Source: Candidatus Rhodoferax randersensis (GTDB lineage Bacteria > Pseudomonadota > Gammaproteobacteria > Burkholderiales > Burkholderiaceae_C). From it: a stretch of 64,000 nt of DNA. Position 1 is the stretch's first letter. Every line of letters begins with the position of its first letter. Shown here piece by piece: positions 34,215 to 43,730 of this stretch. The notes beneath the pieces were generated by a model. The model ran no database searches. It was not told the DNA's origin and was given only the letters and a program-made list of their open reading frames with translations. The translations under genes were made by a program, and so were the position numbers. Location of the stretch: positions 301,337-365,336 of the forward strand of contig JADKEH010000006.1 in assembly GCA_016718155.1 (NCBI GenBank), written 5' to 3'.

Positions 34215-35063
34215 ATGAAACTCGTCCGATTTGGATCCCAAGGCAGTGAACAACCCGGCTTGATTGATGCGAAGGGTTGCCTGCGTGACCTCAGCGCGGT
34301 GCTGCCGGACATCGGTCCGGAACAATTGAGTGATGCCGCGCTCGATTCCGTGCGTCGGCTCGATTGGGACCGCTTGCCCAAGGTCGAGGGTGCGCCGCGC
34401 CTGGGCTGCCCGGTGGCCAAGGTCGGCAAGTTTATTGCCATCGGTCTGAACTACGCCGACCACGCCGCCGAGGCCAGGCTCCCGGTTCCGACCGAGCCGG
34501 TGGTTTTCATGAAGGCCACCAGTTGCCTGCAAGGCCCCAATGACCCGGTGATGTTGCCCAAGGGCTCCTTGAAAACCGACTGGGAAGTGGAACTCGGCGT
34601 GGTTATCGGCGCGCGTGCTCGCCATGTGCCATTGAAGGATGCCTTGCGCCATGTGGCGGGTTACTGCGTGGTCAACGACGTCAGCGAGCGTGCCTTTCAG
34701 TTGGAGCGTGGCGGCACCTGGGACAAGGGAAAAGGCTGCGACACCTTCGGACCGGCAGGCCCCTGGCTGGTCACGCGCGATGAGGTGCCCCACCCTCAGC
34801 GACTCAAACTGTGGCTCGATGTCAACGATCAAGCGATGCAGCGTGGCAGCACCCAGACCATGGTCTTTGGCGTGGCCAGGCTGGTCAGCTATGTGAGCGA
34901 GTTCATCACGCTGCTGCCAGGAGACCTGATCACCACCGGCACGCCGCCGGGGGTGGGCATGGGACGGCAGCCACCCATGTTCCTTGAGGTGGGTGACACC
35001 ATGAACCTGGGCATCGAAGGCCTGGGCGAGCAGCGGCAGGTGGTCGTGCCGTTCAAGCGCTGA
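34215..35063 (+). CDS. Fumarylacetoacetate hydrolase-fold protein
   Basis: FAH-fold enzymes act on diketo acids, ureidoglycolate or oxaloacetate with a divalent metal. The ATG at 34215 (MKLVRFGSQGSEQPGLI) follows GGGAGAAC; longer ORFs only extend into the poly-G tract. The 282-residue protein has FIAIGLNYADHAAEAR, the metal-site segment WEVELGVVIGARARHV, VNDVSERAFQ and TTGTPPGVGMG. The length and N-terminal subdomain fit the two-domain subfamily including ureidoglycolate lyase-like and acylpyruvase-like members. The substrate cannot be fixed from sequence. Confidence 0.9.
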   Translation: MKLVRFGSQGSEQPGLIDAKGCLRDLSAVLPDIGPEQLSDAALDSVRRLDWDRLPKVEGAPRLGCPVAKVGKFIAIGLNYADHAAEARLPVPTEPVVFMKATSCLQGPNDPVMLPKGSLKTDWEVELGVVIGARARHVPLKDALRHVAGYCVVNDVSERAFQLERGGTWDKGKGCDTFGPAGPWLVTRDEVPHPQRLKLWLDVNDQAMQRGSTQTMVFGVARLVSYVSEFITLLPGDLITTGTPPGVGMGRQPPMFLEVGDTMNLGIEGLGEQRQVVVPFKR

Positions 35064-35171
35064 TCCGGGTCAACGGCGAGACGCCATCGGGTAAACCCTT
35101 GATGCGACTAGAAAGGCAACCCTAGAAACGGGCTGGAGACAACACTTGGGCTTGAAATGAAGCAAAATAGC

Positions 35172-35183
35172 ACGACCGTTCGT
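35172..35183 (+). promoter_or_regulatory. Candidate TetR-family operator
   Basis: ACGACCGTTCGT has inverted ACGA/TCGT ends and lies 20 bp before the TetR gene start, in a TTTTATTC-rich spot. TetR regulators of acyl-CoA genes usually bind short palindromes like this in their own promoter. It is a weak match by length alone. Confidence 0.5.
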
Positions 35184-35202
35184 TTTATTCTGTTCTCTGT
35201 CC

Positions 35203-35937
35203 ATGCCACAAGCGCCAACCTCTACCAAGCCAGCGTCTGCCAGCCACCGCGTCAGCGCGCGTGGCGGCAGCGGCCTGCAGAAGGGCTTACAGACCAAACA
35301 GGCCATCGTTGATGCCGCGCTGGGCCTGGCAGCCCAAATCGGGCTGGAGGGGCTGAGTATCGGTGCGCTGGCGGAGGTGGCGCAAATGAGCAAATCGGGC
35401 GTTTTTGCCCACTTTGGCTCACGCGAGGAGTTGCAGATCTCGGTCATCCGCGAGTACTACGCCAGGTTTCAAGACGAGGTGTTCGAGCCAGCCATGTCGG
35501 TGCCCCGCGGCCTGCCGCGCGTGCGCGCCCTGTTCGGAAACTGGATGAAACGGGTGGCGGTGGAGCTCCAGTCGGGCTGTATCTTCATCAGCGGTGCGGT
35601 TGAGTTCGATGACCGTCCCGGTCCGGTGCGTGATGCATTGGCCAGCTCTGTGCGTGTCTGGTTGCAGGCAATGTACCGCGCCGTGGTGCAGGCCAAGGAA
35701 GAGGGGCACCTCGACACCGACGCCGATGAAGAGCAGATGGCCTTTGAGATTCACGGCCTGATTCTGGCCCTGCACTACGAGGCGCGTTTCCTGAAGAACC
35801 CCAACTCGATCGGCCGCGCCGACAAGGGCTTCGAAAACATTCTGGCGCACTACGCCCACAGTGCCACCCAAATCAACGCGGTTCGCCCCAAGGCGGCGCC
35901 GCATCTCATCAAATCCAATCCACTGTCAAAGGAGTAA
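35203..35937 (+). CDS. TetR/AcrR-family transcriptional regulator
   Basis: The 244-residue protein has a TetR N-terminal helix-turn-helix domain at about 33-85 (ALGLAAQIGLEGLSIGALAEV, then QMSKSGVFAHFGSREEL) and an all-helical ligand-binding domain. It directly precedes an acyl-CoA dehydrogenase by 5 bp and a beta-oxidation cluster. The first 30 residues (QAPTSTKPASASHR) are disordered, typical of longer Burkholderiales members. A role in sensing long-chain acyl-CoA and derepressing the downstream genes is inferred from position. Stop and next start are tightly spaced, so it is co-transcribed with its target. Confidence 0.9.
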   Translation: MPQAPTSTKPASASHRVSARGGSGLQKGLQTKQAIVDAALGLAAQIGLEGLSIGALAEVAQMSKSGVFAHFGSREELQISVIREYYARFQDEVFEPAMSVPRGLPRVRALFGNWMKRVAVELQSGCIFISGAVEFDDRPGPVRDALASSVRVWLQAMYRAVVQAKEEGHLDTDADEEQMAFEIHGLILALHYEARFLKNPNSIGRADKGFENILAHYAHSATQINAVRPKAAPHLIKSNPLSKE

Positions 35938-35942
35938 TCAGC

Positions 35943-37739
35943 ATGCCAACCTATACCCCACCGCTGCGTGACATGCAATTCGTGATGCACGAAGTGCTCA
36001 AGGTGACTGACGATCTGAAAGCCATCCCGAAGCATGCCGAGGTTGACATCGACACCATCAATGCTGTCCTCGAAGAAGGCGGCAAGTTTGCCGCCGAGGT
36101 GATCTTTCCCTTGAACATCAGTGGTGATGCGCAGGGCTGCACGCTCGACCAGAAGACTCATGAAGTAACCACGCCGGCCGGTTTCAAGGAGGCCTACACC
36201 AAGTACGTCGCCGGCGGCTGGCCCGCCTTGTCGGGGGATCCAGAATACGGTGGCCAGGGCCTGCCGCTGGTGGTGAACCAGTGCTTCTACGAAATGCTCA
36301 ACAGCGCCAACCAGGCCTGGACCATGTACCCCGGCCTGACGCACGGCGCGCACGCCGCCCTGCAAGCCCACGGCACCGACGAGCAGAAGAAGACCTACCT
36401 GCCCAAGATGACCAGCGGCGAGTGGACCGGCACCATGTGCCTGACCGAGCCCCATTGCGGGACCGACCTGGGGCTGATGCGCACCAAGGCCGAGCCGCAG
36501 CCTGATGGCACGTACAAGATTACGGGTAACAAGATCTTCATCAGCGCTGGCGAACATGACATGGCCGACAACATCATCCATCTGGTGCTGGCCCGCCTGC
36601 CCGATGCGCCCCCCGGCATCAAGGGGGTTAGCCTGTTCATCGTGCCCAAATTCAACGTCAACCAGGACGGTAGCCTGGGTTCGCGCAACGGCATCTACTG
36701 CGGCGGCCTGGAGCACAAGATGGGCATCAACGGCAACGCCACCGCGCAGATCGTGCTTGAAGCTGCGGTGGGTACCATGGTGGGCCAACCCAATAAGGGC
36801 ATGCAAGGCATGTTTGTGATGATGAATGCCGCCCGCCTGGGCGTGGGCAACCAGTCGCTTGGTTTGACCGAGGTGGCGTTTCAAAATGCGCTGGCCTATG
36901 CCAAAGACCGCATTCAGATGCGTTCACTGTCGGGCGCCAAGGCCAAGGACAAGCCCGCCGACCCGATCATCGTGCACCCCGATGTGCGCAAGATGCTGCT
37001 CACCGCCAAGGCCTACGTTGAAGGCGGCCGCGCCTTGATGTGCTTCAGCTCCATGCTGCTGGAGCAGGAGCACGGCCATCCGGACGAAAAGGTGCGCAAG
37101 GACGCTGGCGAACTGCTGGCCTTGCTGACGCCTATCGTCAAGGCCTTCATCACCGACAACGGTCACCTCTCCACCAATGCCTGCATGCAGGTGTTTGGCG
37201 GCCACGGCTTCATCAAGGAATGGGGCATGGAGCAGTTGGTACGCGACAACCGCATCAACATGATCTACGAGGGCACCAACACCATTCAGTCGCTTGACTT
37301 GTTGGGCCGCAAGGTGCTGGGCAACAACGGTGCCACGCTGAAGAAGTTTGGCAAGCTGGTGGGCAAGCTGGTGGAGGCAGAAGGCGTCAACGAGAAAATG
37401 GCCGAGTTCATCACCCCCATCGCCATCCTGGGCGACCAGATGACCAAGTTGACCACCGAGCTGGGTTTCAAGGGCTTTCAGAATCCCGACGAAGTGGGTG
37501 CCGCCGCCGTGGATTACCTGCGCGTGGCCGGTCACCTGGTGTTTGGCTACTTCTGGGCGCGCATGGCCCAAGTGGCGCTGCGAGAGATCGCTGCGGGCAA
37601 CACCGATCCCTTCTACGTGGCCAAGTTGCAGACTGCGCGCTTCTACTTCGCCAAGCTGTTCCCCGAGACCGCGACCCTGATGCGCACTGCGCGCACTGGT
37701 AGCAAGGTGTTGATGGACACGGATGCCGCCCTGGCTTGA
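35943..37739 (+). CDS. Acyl-CoA dehydrogenase, ~600-residue form with C-terminal extension
   Basis: The flavoenzyme makes the first, alpha-beta double-bond-forming step of fatty acid beta-oxidation. The 598-residue protein is of the long type with an extra N-terminal segment and a C-terminal domain, as in FadE5-like proteins. Visible are MCLTEPHCGTDLGLMRTKAE (FAD/substrate loop), KIFISAGEHDM, the GFIKEWGMEQLVRDNRINMI stretch and YEGTNTIQSLDLLGRKVL, which holds the catalytic Glu region. It is 5 bp after the TetR gene. Confidence 0.95.
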   Translation: MPTYTPPLRDMQFVMHEVLKVTDDLKAIPKHAEVDIDTINAVLEEGGKFAAEVIFPLNISGDAQGCTLDQKTHEVTTPAGFKEAYTKYVAGGWPALSGDPEYGGQGLPLVVNQCFYEMLNSANQAWTMYPGLTHGAHAALQAHGTDEQKKTYLPKMTSGEWTGTMCLTEPHCGTDLGLMRTKAEPQPDGTYKITGNKIFISAGEHDMADNIIHLVLARLPDAPPGIKGVSLFIVPKFNVNQDGSLGSRNGIYCGGLEHKMGINGNATAQIVLEAAVGTMVGQPNKGMQGMFVMMNAARLGVGNQSLGLTEVAFQNALAYAKDRIQMRSLSGAKAKDKPADPIIVHPDVRKMLLTAKAYVEGGRALMCFSSMLLEQEHGHPDEKVRKDAGELLALLTPIVKAFITDNGHLSTNACMQVFGGHGFIKEWGMEQLVRDNRINMIYEGTNTIQSLDLLGRKVLGNNGATLKKFGKLVGKLVEAEGVNEKMAEFITPIAILGDQMTKLTTELGFKGFQNPDEVGAAAVDYLRVAGHLVFGYFWARMAQVALREIAAGNTDPFYVAKLQTARFYFAKLFPETATLMRTARTGSKVLMDTDAALA

Positions 37740-37794
37740 CTGCCAACCCCAAGTGCGGCCAAGCCATTTTTTTGAAAACCAACGAGGAGAGACT

Positions 37795-38229
37795 ATGTAC
37801 CGAGCGATGATTGCAGTAGTTCTGGGGGCGCTGGCGCTCCCATCCCTGGCCCAGACGACGCCAGCGGGCGTCTGGCGCACGATTGACGACAAGACCGGCG
37901 AGGTCTCGTCAGAAGTGCGCATTGTTGAAGAAGGTGGCGTGCTGTCGGGCACCATCGAGAAGCTGTTGCGCAAGGACGCCAAGCAAGACGGCCTGTGCGA
38001 CAAATGCACCGACGAGCGCAAGGACAAGCCGGTACTGGGCTTGAAGATCATTCGCGGCGCCAAGAAGACCGACGGCAAGGACGTGTGGGAAGGTGGCAAG
38101 ATTCTGGACCCCGACAACGGCAAGGAATACACCTTGCGGCTGACCCCCATCGAAGGTGGCAAGAAGCTCGAAGTGCGCGGCTACATCGCCTTCTTTTACC
38201 GAAACCAGACCTGGGTTCGCGTGCAGTAA
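37795..38229 (+). CDS. DUF2147-family secreted protein
   Basis: The 144-residue precursor has a short signal peptide (MYRAMIAVVLGALALPSLAQ) and the DUF2147 core: GVWRTIDDKTGEVSSEVRI, GLKIIRGAKKTDGKDVWEGG and ILDPDNGKEYTLRLT. The ATG at 37795 has GAGGAGAG upstream. A CxxC (LCDKCTDE, about 66-73) is in a loop. The family has no settled function; members sit beside fatty-acid genes in related bacteria, as here. Residues toward the N-terminus up to 37723 are not part of it. Confidence 0.85.
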   Translation: MYRAMIAVVLGALALPSLAQTTPAGVWRTIDDKTGEVSSEVRIVEEGGVLSGTIEKLLRKDAKQDGLCDKCTDERKDKPVLGLKIIRGAKKTDGKDVWEGGKILDPDNGKEYTLRLTPIEGGKKLEVRGYIAFFYRNQTWVRVQ

Positions 38230-38259
38230 AGGCTGCGCAGAGTGTGTCCTAGCGCTTGT

Positions 38260-38374
38260 TCGTCATCGCGAGGCCGCAGGCCGCGGCGATCCATCGGAGC
38301 GTCCCAATGCCGTGGACTGCCGCGCGGTATTCGTCATTGCGAGGCGCAGCAGCAACGCGGCAATCGCAGTGACG
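38260..38374. repeat. REP-B repeat pair before the fadB-like gene
   Basis: cgtcatcgcgaggccgcagg at the left is followed by cgtcattgcgaggcgcagca at about 38330 and closes with cgcagtgacg. The heads and tails fit the REP-B pattern. The repeat separates DUF2147 from the multifunctional beta-oxidation gene, so read-through could be reduced here. Confidence 0.7.
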
Positions 38375-38426
38375 AAAGGTGGCCAGCGACCTCTTCTGCG
38401 TCGTATTCAATTTTTCAGGAACAACC

Positions 38427-40847
38427 ATGTCCCGTTTCCAAGTGAAAAAAGTCGCCGTGCTCGGCGCCGGTGTGATGGGGGCGCAGATTGCCGCCCATCT
38501 GGTCAACGTCAAAGTACCGGTGGTGCTGTTCGACTTGCCCGCCAAGGAAGGTGCCAAAAACGGTATCGTCACCAAAGCCATCGACAACCTCAAAAAGCTC
38601 AAACCCGCCCCGTTGGGTGTGGTGGAAGACGCTGGTTTGATCCAACAGGCCAACTACGAAGAGCACATGGAGCAGCTCAAGGACTGCGACCTGATCATCG
38701 AAGCGATTGCCGAACGCATGGACTGGAAGCTCGATCTGTACAAAAAGATCGCCCCTTTCATTGCGCCGCACGCCATCGTCGCCTCCAATACCTCGGGTCT
38801 GTCGATCACCAAGCTCAGTGAAGTGCTGCCCGAAGAAATCAAGCCGCGCTTTTGTGGCATCCACTTCTTCAACCCCCCGCGCTACATGGCGCTGGTGGAA
38901 CTGATCAACACCCCCACCACGCAGCCTCAAATCCTGGATGACCTAGAAGCCTTTGTCACCAGCAAGCTGGGCAAGGGCGTGGTGCGCGCCAAGGACAGCC
39001 CCAACTTCATCGCCAACCGAGTCGGCATTGCCGGCATGTTGGCGACCATGAAGGAAGTCGAGAACTTCGGCCTGACCTTTGACGTGGTGGATGACCTGAC
39101 CGGCAAGAAGCTAGGCCGTGCCAGCTCGGGCACCTTCCGCACTGCTGACGTGGTGGGCCTGGACACCATGGCGCACGTCATCAAGACGCTGCAAGACACG
39201 CTGAGCGGTGACGCTACCGCAGGCGCTGGCAAGTTTGATCCGTTCTACGCCAGCTTCGCCACCCCCACGGTGCTCAAGACCCTGCTGGAGATGGGCAACC
39301 TGGGCCAGAAGACCAAGGCGGGCTTCTTCAAGAAGGTCGGGCGCGACGTGATGCGTTTTGACCTGGCCACCAAGGACTACGTGGCCGCCGGCCAGAAGGC
39401 CGACGAGGTCTATGCCCGCATGCTGAAAAAACCGGCAGTCGAGCGCCTCAAGCTGTTGCGCGACAGCGAAGGCGCGCAGGGCCAGTTCCTGTGGGCCATT
39501 CTGCGCAACGCCTTCCACTACGCCGCCGTGCACCTGGCCTCGATCGCCGACAACGCGCGCGACGTGGACTTCTGCATGCGCTGGGGCTTTGGCATGAAGC
39601 AGGGTCCGTTCGAACTGTGGCAAGAAGCCGGCTGGCTGGAAGTGGCCAACATGGTCAAGGCCGACATCGACGCTGGCAAGGCCTTGTGCAACGCACCGCT
39701 GCCGGATTGGGTCTTCAAAGGCCCGGTCGCCGAGGCCGGTGGTGTGCACACGCCAGCGGGCTCCTGGAACCCAACCACGGGCCAATTCGTCGCCCCGCGC
39801 AGCCTGCCGGTGTATGCCCGCCAGCACTTCCCCGAGAGCGTGCTGGGCGCCAACGCGCCCAGGGCCGAGACAGAAGGCCAGACGCTGCATGAAGACGAAG
39901 CGATTCGCCTGTGGACACTGGACGGCGAAGTCGTGATCGCCAGCATCAAGACCAAGATGCACGCCATCGGCCCCGGTGTGGTCGAAGGGCTGATGCAAGG
40001 CCTGGAACTGGCCGAGGCCAGTTACAAGGGCCTGGTGGTCTGGTCCAACGACGAGATGTTCTCCGCTGGTGCCGACCTGCAAGCCATGTTGCCCGCCTTC
40101 ATGATGGGTGGCGCCAAGGCCATCGACGGGGCGGAGGCCGAGATGCAGCAAGCCATGCTGCGCCTGCGCTATGCCAACGTGCCGGTGGTCAGCGCCATCC
40201 GTGGCCTGGCGCTGGGCGGCGGCTGTGAGCTGGCGGTGTATTCGGCCAAACGGGTCGCCGCGATGGAGAGCTACATCGGTCTGGTGGAAGTGGGCGTGGG
40301 CCTGGTGCCGGGTGCCGGTGGCTTGACCTACATCGCCCGCCGTGCCGCCGAGAATGCCGCCACCTCGACCGGCAAAGACATCCTGCCCTTCCTGACCGAA
40401 GGCTTCACCGCCGCCGCCATGGCCAAGGTGGGCACCAGCGCGCTGGAGTCGCGCAAGCTGGGCTACCTGCTGGACAGCGACGTGATCGTGCCGCACAAGG
40501 ACGAACTGCTGTTCGTGGCCATCAACGAGGCCAAGGCGATGTTCAACTCGGGCTACCGCGCGCCGCACAAGCGCCTGATCCCGGTGGCCGGCCGCAGCGG
40601 TGTGGCCACCATCAAGGGCTCGCTGGTGAACATGCGCGACGGTGGCTTCATCAGCGCGCACGACTTCCACATTGCCAGCCTGATTGCCAACGTGGTGTGT
40701 GGTGGCGATGTCGATGCGGGCAGCCTGGTGACGGAGGAATACCTGATGACGCTGGAGCGCCAGGCATTCTGTTCCTTGCTGACCAACCCCAAGACCCAAG
40801 AGCGGATCATGGGAATGATGTCGACCGGCAAACCGGTTCGTAACTGA
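38427..40847 (+). CDS. 3-hydroxyacyl-CoA dehydrogenase / enoyl-CoA hydratase fusion (FadN/FadJ-like, dehydrogenase first)
   Basis: The 806-residue protein does the second and third steps of beta-oxidation. The NAD-binding domain comes first (VAVLGAGVMGAQIAAHLV near residues 9-26; GLSITKLSEVLPEE), then the hydroxyacyl C-terminal domain, then a crotonase domain at about 505-700 (IRGLALGGGCELAVYSAKRV; GVGLVPGAGGLTY). This order is opposite to E. coli FadB and matches the FadN type. It starts at 38427, 14 bp after a GGA-rich site (tcaggaaca). The thiolase partner is 650 bp downstream. Confidence 0.93.
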   Translation: MSRFQVKKVAVLGAGVMGAQIAAHLVNVKVPVVLFDLPAKEGAKNGIVTKAIDNLKKLKPAPLGVVEDAGLIQQANYEEHMEQLKDCDLIIEAIAERMDWKLDLYKKIAPFIAPHAIVASNTSGLSITKLSEVLPEEIKPRFCGIHFFNPPRYMALVELINTPTTQPQILDDLEAFVTSKLGKGVVRAKDSPNFIANRVGIAGMLATMKEVENFGLTFDVVDDLTGKKLGRASSGTFRTADVVGLDTMAHVIKTLQDTLSGDATAGAGKFDPFYASFATPTVLKTLLEMGNLGQKTKAGFFKKVGRDVMRFDLATKDYVAAGQKADEVYARMLKKPAVERLKLLRDSEGAQGQFLWAILRNAFHYAAVHLASIADNARDVDFCMRWGFGMKQGPFELWQEAGWLEVANMVKADIDAGKALCNAPLPDWVFKGPVAEAGGVHTPAGSWNPTTGQFVAPRSLPVYARQHFPESVLGANAPRAETEGQTLHEDEAIRLWTLDGEVVIASIKTKMHAIGPGVVEGLMQGLELAEASYKGLVVWSNDEMFSAGADLQAMLPAFMMGGAKAIDGAEAEMQQAMLRLRYANVPVVSAIRGLALGGGCELAVYSAKRVAAMESYIGLVEVGVGLVPGAGGLTYIARRAAENAATSTGKDILPFLTEGFTAAAMAKVGTSALESRKLGYLLDSDVIVPHKDELLFVAINEAKAMFNSGYRAPHKRLIPVAGRSGVATIKGSLVNMRDGGFISAHDFHIASLIANVVCGGDVDAGSLVTEEYLMTLERQAFCSLLTNPKTQERIMGMMSTGKPVRN

Positions 40848-40911
40848 TGAAGCTACTGCGCGGATCTCATGCGTCGTTGGGCGGTGCTGCTCGGTTGCTG
40901 CGCGACACCTT

Positions 40912-41484
40912 ATGACCCACGCTGCTGTTCAAAAACCCAATCGCCTGGTTCGCTCGCTGCGGCAACTCGAAGCGGTGCCCGCGTTTGCGCGCGGCTGGGC
41001 GCGCAACCTGGTGTTGCGCCGGGCGGTGCCGTTCACTGGCACGGCGCGGCTTGACTTTGCCGTGATGACGCCCGAGCGGGTGGAGATTGCCATTGCCAAC
41101 GAGCATCGTGTGCAGAACCATATCAAGGGTGTGCACGCCGCCGCCATGACCTTGCTGGCCGAGACCGCCACCGGCATGGTGGTGGGCATGAATGTGCGCG
41201 ACGACTGTCTACCGCTGGCGAAGGAACTCAAGGTCGCGTTCAAGAAACGCGCTCAAGGCTCCTTGCGCGCGGTGGCAACGCTGAGCGAGGCACAACGCGC
41301 CCTGATGCAGCAGACTGACAAGGGCGAGGTGGTTGTGCCGGTGCAGGTGAGCGATGAGTCCGGCGCCCAACCGATTGAATGTGAATTTATCTGGGCCTGG
41401 ATACCGTCAGGCCCGCGCAAAACCAGTGAAACACCTGGGGACAAACCGCGCTCGGGCAAACAGGCCGACGCCGTCCTCAACTGA
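40912..41484 (+). CDS. DUF4442 hotdog-fold protein (putative thioesterase-like)
   Basis: The 190-residue protein belongs to the DUF4442 hotdog family related to PaaI/YiiD thioesterases. The helix-strand pattern is seen in LDFAVMTPERVEIAIANEHR and IKGVHAAAMTLLAETATGM, the latter in the hotdog helix. The Lys/Arg-rich tail (about 165-190) is probably not part of the fold. Placed between the hydroxyacyl-CoA dehydrogenase and the thiolase, it may act on acyl-CoA; this is inferred. Its stop is 13 bp before the thiolase ATG. Confidence 0.78.
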   Translation: MTHAAVQKPNRLVRSLRQLEAVPAFARGWARNLVLRRAVPFTGTARLDFAVMTPERVEIAIANEHRVQNHIKGVHAAAMTLLAETATGMVVGMNVRDDCLPLAKELKVAFKKRAQGSLRAVATLSEAQRALMQQTDKGEVVVPVQVSDESGAQPIECEFIWAWIPSGPRKTSETPGDKPRSGKQADAVLN

Positions 41485-41497
41485 CCAGGAGACCCTC

Positions 41498-42694
41498 ATG
41501 AAACAAGTTCAAGAAGCCTACATCGTTGCCGCCACGCGTACCCCCATCGGGCGTTCGCATCGGGGCTTTTTCCGCAACACACGGCCTGACGACTTGCTGG
41601 TCAAGACCCTGCAGGCCGCGCTGGCACAGGTGCCCACGCTGGATCCGCAATCGATCGAAGACCTGATCTGTGGCTGCGCCATTCCCGAAGGCCAGCAGGG
41701 CCTGAACATCGCGCGTATCGGCGCGGTGCTGGCCGGGCTGCCCACCAGCGTGGGTGGCATCACCGTCAACCGTTTCTGCGCCTCCGGCTTGTCCGCCGTG
41801 CAGATGGCGGCCGACCGCATTCGCGTGGGCGAGGCAGAAGTGATGATTGCCGCTGGCGTGGAGAGCATGAGCATGGTGCCCATGACCGGCAATGCGCCAT
41901 CGTTCTCACCGAGCATGTTCGCGCGGGACGAAGACATCGGCATCGCCTACGGCATGGGCCTGACCGCCGAAAAAGTGGCAAACCAGTGGAAGGTCAGCCG
42001 CGAGGCGCAGGACGCCTTTGCCGTCGAGTCGCATCGCCGCGCCCTGGCGGCCCAGGCGGCGGGCCACTTTGCCGCCGAGATCACGCCGATTGAAGTGATC
42101 GACCGCGCGCCCAACCTGGCCACCGGCGAAGTGATCGAAACCCGCCGCACCGTCAGCCTCGATGAAGGCGCGCGCGCCGACACCTCGCTTGAAGGTCTCG
42201 CCAAGCTCAAGACCGTGTTCGCCGCGCGCGGCTCGGTCACGGCGGGCAACAGCTCGCAGACATCCGATGGCGCCGGTGCCCTGATTTTGGTCAGCGAAAA
42301 AGCCCTCAAGCAATACGGCCTGACGCCGCTGGCGCGTTTTGTGTCCTTCGCCTCCAAGGGTGTGCCGCCACACATCATGGGCATCGGCCCGATCGAGGCC
42401 ATTCCGGCGGCCCTGCGATACGCCGGTTTGAAGCAGGACGACATCGACTGGATCGAGTTGAACGAGGCCTTTGCGGCCCAGTCGCTGGCGGTCTGCAACA
42501 CGTTGGGGCTGGACCCGGCCAAGGTCAACCCGATGGGCGGCGCCATTGCCTTGGGACACCCGCTGGGCGCCACCGGCGCGATCCGCTCCGCCACCGCCAT
42601 CCATGCCTTGCATCGCAACAAGCTCAAGTACAGCATGGTGTCCATGTGTGTTGGCATGGGGCAGGGCGCGGCGGGTATTTTTGAGCGCTGCTAG
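41498..42694 (+). CDS. Acetyl-CoA C-acyltransferase (thiolase)
   Basis: The thiolase cleaves 3-ketoacyl-CoA in the last step of beta-oxidation. The ATG at 41498 follows AGGAGAC. The 398-residue protein has the nucleophilic Cys94 in NRFCASGLSAV, the catalytic His in GGAIALGHPLGATGA and the second Cys in CVGMGQGAAGIF. It is of the FadA type rather than the biosynthetic thiolase, judging by the beta-oxidation neighbours. The ORF upstream of 41498 belongs to DUF4442. Confidence 0.95.
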   Translation: MKQVQEAYIVAATRTPIGRSHRGFFRNTRPDDLLVKTLQAALAQVPTLDPQSIEDLICGCAIPEGQQGLNIARIGAVLAGLPTSVGGITVNRFCASGLSAVQMAADRIRVGEAEVMIAAGVESMSMVPMTGNAPSFSPSMFARDEDIGIAYGMGLTAEKVANQWKVSREAQDAFAVESHRRALAAQAAGHFAAEITPIEVIDRAPNLATGEVIETRRTVSLDEGARADTSLEGLAKLKTVFAARGSVTAGNSSQTSDGAGALILVSEKALKQYGLTPLARFVSFASKGVPPHIMGIGPIEAIPAALRYAGLKQDDIDWIELNEAFAAQSLAVCNTLGLDPAKVNPMGGAIALGHPLGATGAIRSATAIHALHRNKLKYSMVSMCVGMGQGAAGIFERC

Positions 42695-42738
42695 GCGCAG
42701 CTTGGCAGACAAGTTGGCACCGATCGACCGCCTGCATT

Positions 42739-42797
42739 ACAGCCAACATCCGGCAATCAGTTGAGGACAGAGCTGAAGGTCTGTCCCGCAAAGTATC
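42739..42797 (+). repeat. REP-A repeat between thiolase and hydrolase
   Basis: acagccaacatccggcaatc at 42739 precedes CAGTTGAGGACAGAGC, and GGTCTGTCCCGCAAAG follows a short centre. The same upstream flank is present on the other strand at the left of the window, showing that the unit is larger than the hairpin. It lies in the 115-bp gap upstream of an alpha/beta hydrolase. Confidence 0.72.
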
Positions 42798-42809
42798 AGG
42801 AAGACTGCC

Positions 42810-43691
42810 ATGCGCGATCTTTGCATCGAGTCCGGTGATGGCACCAAGCTGGTGGCGCGGGTCTTCGAGCCTGCGGAGCCGGCGCAGGCCAGCGTGGTGA
42901 TTGCCGCCGCCATGGGCGTGCCGCAGTCCTACTACGTGGCCTTTGCCAAGTGGCTGGCCGGGCAGGGTCTGCATGTCACCACGTTTGATTACCGAGGTAG
43001 TGGCGACTCCAAGCCGAATACGCGCCACGGCGGCTTGCGTGGCTTCAAGGCTGATCTGTTCGACTGGGCACGGGACTATGAAGCCGTCATCGACGCCCAC
43101 GCCGCCTTGCCCGACCAACCCCTTTACCTGCTCGGCCACAGCCTGGGCGGGCAATTGCCGGGATTGATCCGCAACCAGCACAAGGTGCATGGTCTGCTGG
43201 GGGTTGGCGTCGGTAGCGGCTATTGGCGTCACAACGCGCCCCAGCTCAAGCGCATGGTGCCCTTCTTCTGGTGGGTGGCGGTGCCAGTGGCCACGCGCCT
43301 GTTTGGCTATTTTCCGGGGCGGCGCTTGCGCATGGTGGGTGATCTACCGCGCGGCGTGATTCTTCAATGGCGACGCTGGTGTCTGAATCCCCGTTACAGC
43401 GCGGGGGCCGAGGGCAAGGCGGTCAGTCAGGGTTATGCCACAGCACGCTTCCCCGTGCATTTGCTGTGCATCACCGATGACGAGATGATGACGGTGAAGG
43501 GTTCCCAGACACTGCTCGATCTTTACAGCCAGGCGCCGCGCACGTTGGAACACATTGCACCAGCCGACGTGTCAGCGCGGCGCATCGGGCACTTTGGTTT
43601 CTTTCGCGAACAGTTCAGCCAAACCCTCTGGCCGCAAGCGCTGGCGCGCCTGCGCGGTTTCGATCCAACATCGGCCTCGCCGGTCGCCTAG
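42810..43691 (+). CDS. Alpha/beta hydrolase (serine hydrolase)
   Basis: The 293-residue protein has the fold pattern VVIAAAMGVPQSYYVAFAKW, DYRGSGDSKPN and the nucleophile elbow YLLGHSLGGQLPGL (Ser at about residue 112). The acid and His are probably in the C-terminal part (ITDDEMM; RIGHFGFFRE). An ATG at 42810 is preceded by AGGAAG. Substrate unknown. Being between a thiolase and a thioesterase, an acyl ester or acyl-CoA-derived substrate is plausible. Confidence 0.82.
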   Translation: MRDLCIESGDGTKLVARVFEPAEPAQASVVIAAAMGVPQSYYVAFAKWLAGQGLHVTTFDYRGSGDSKPNTRHGGLRGFKADLFDWARDYEAVIDAHAALPDQPLYLLGHSLGGQLPGLIRNQHKVHGLLGVGVGSGYWRHNAPQLKRMVPFFWWVAVPVATRLFGYFPGRRLRMVGDLPRGVILQWRRWCLNPRYSAGAEGKAVSQGYATARFPVHLLCITDDEMMTVKGSQTLLDLYSQAPRTLEHIAPADVSARRIGHFGFFREQFSQTLWPQALARLRGFDPTSASPVA

Positions 43692-43730
43692 ACGACTGGC
43701 GCGCGGCCATGCATCCGGCACACTCAGATC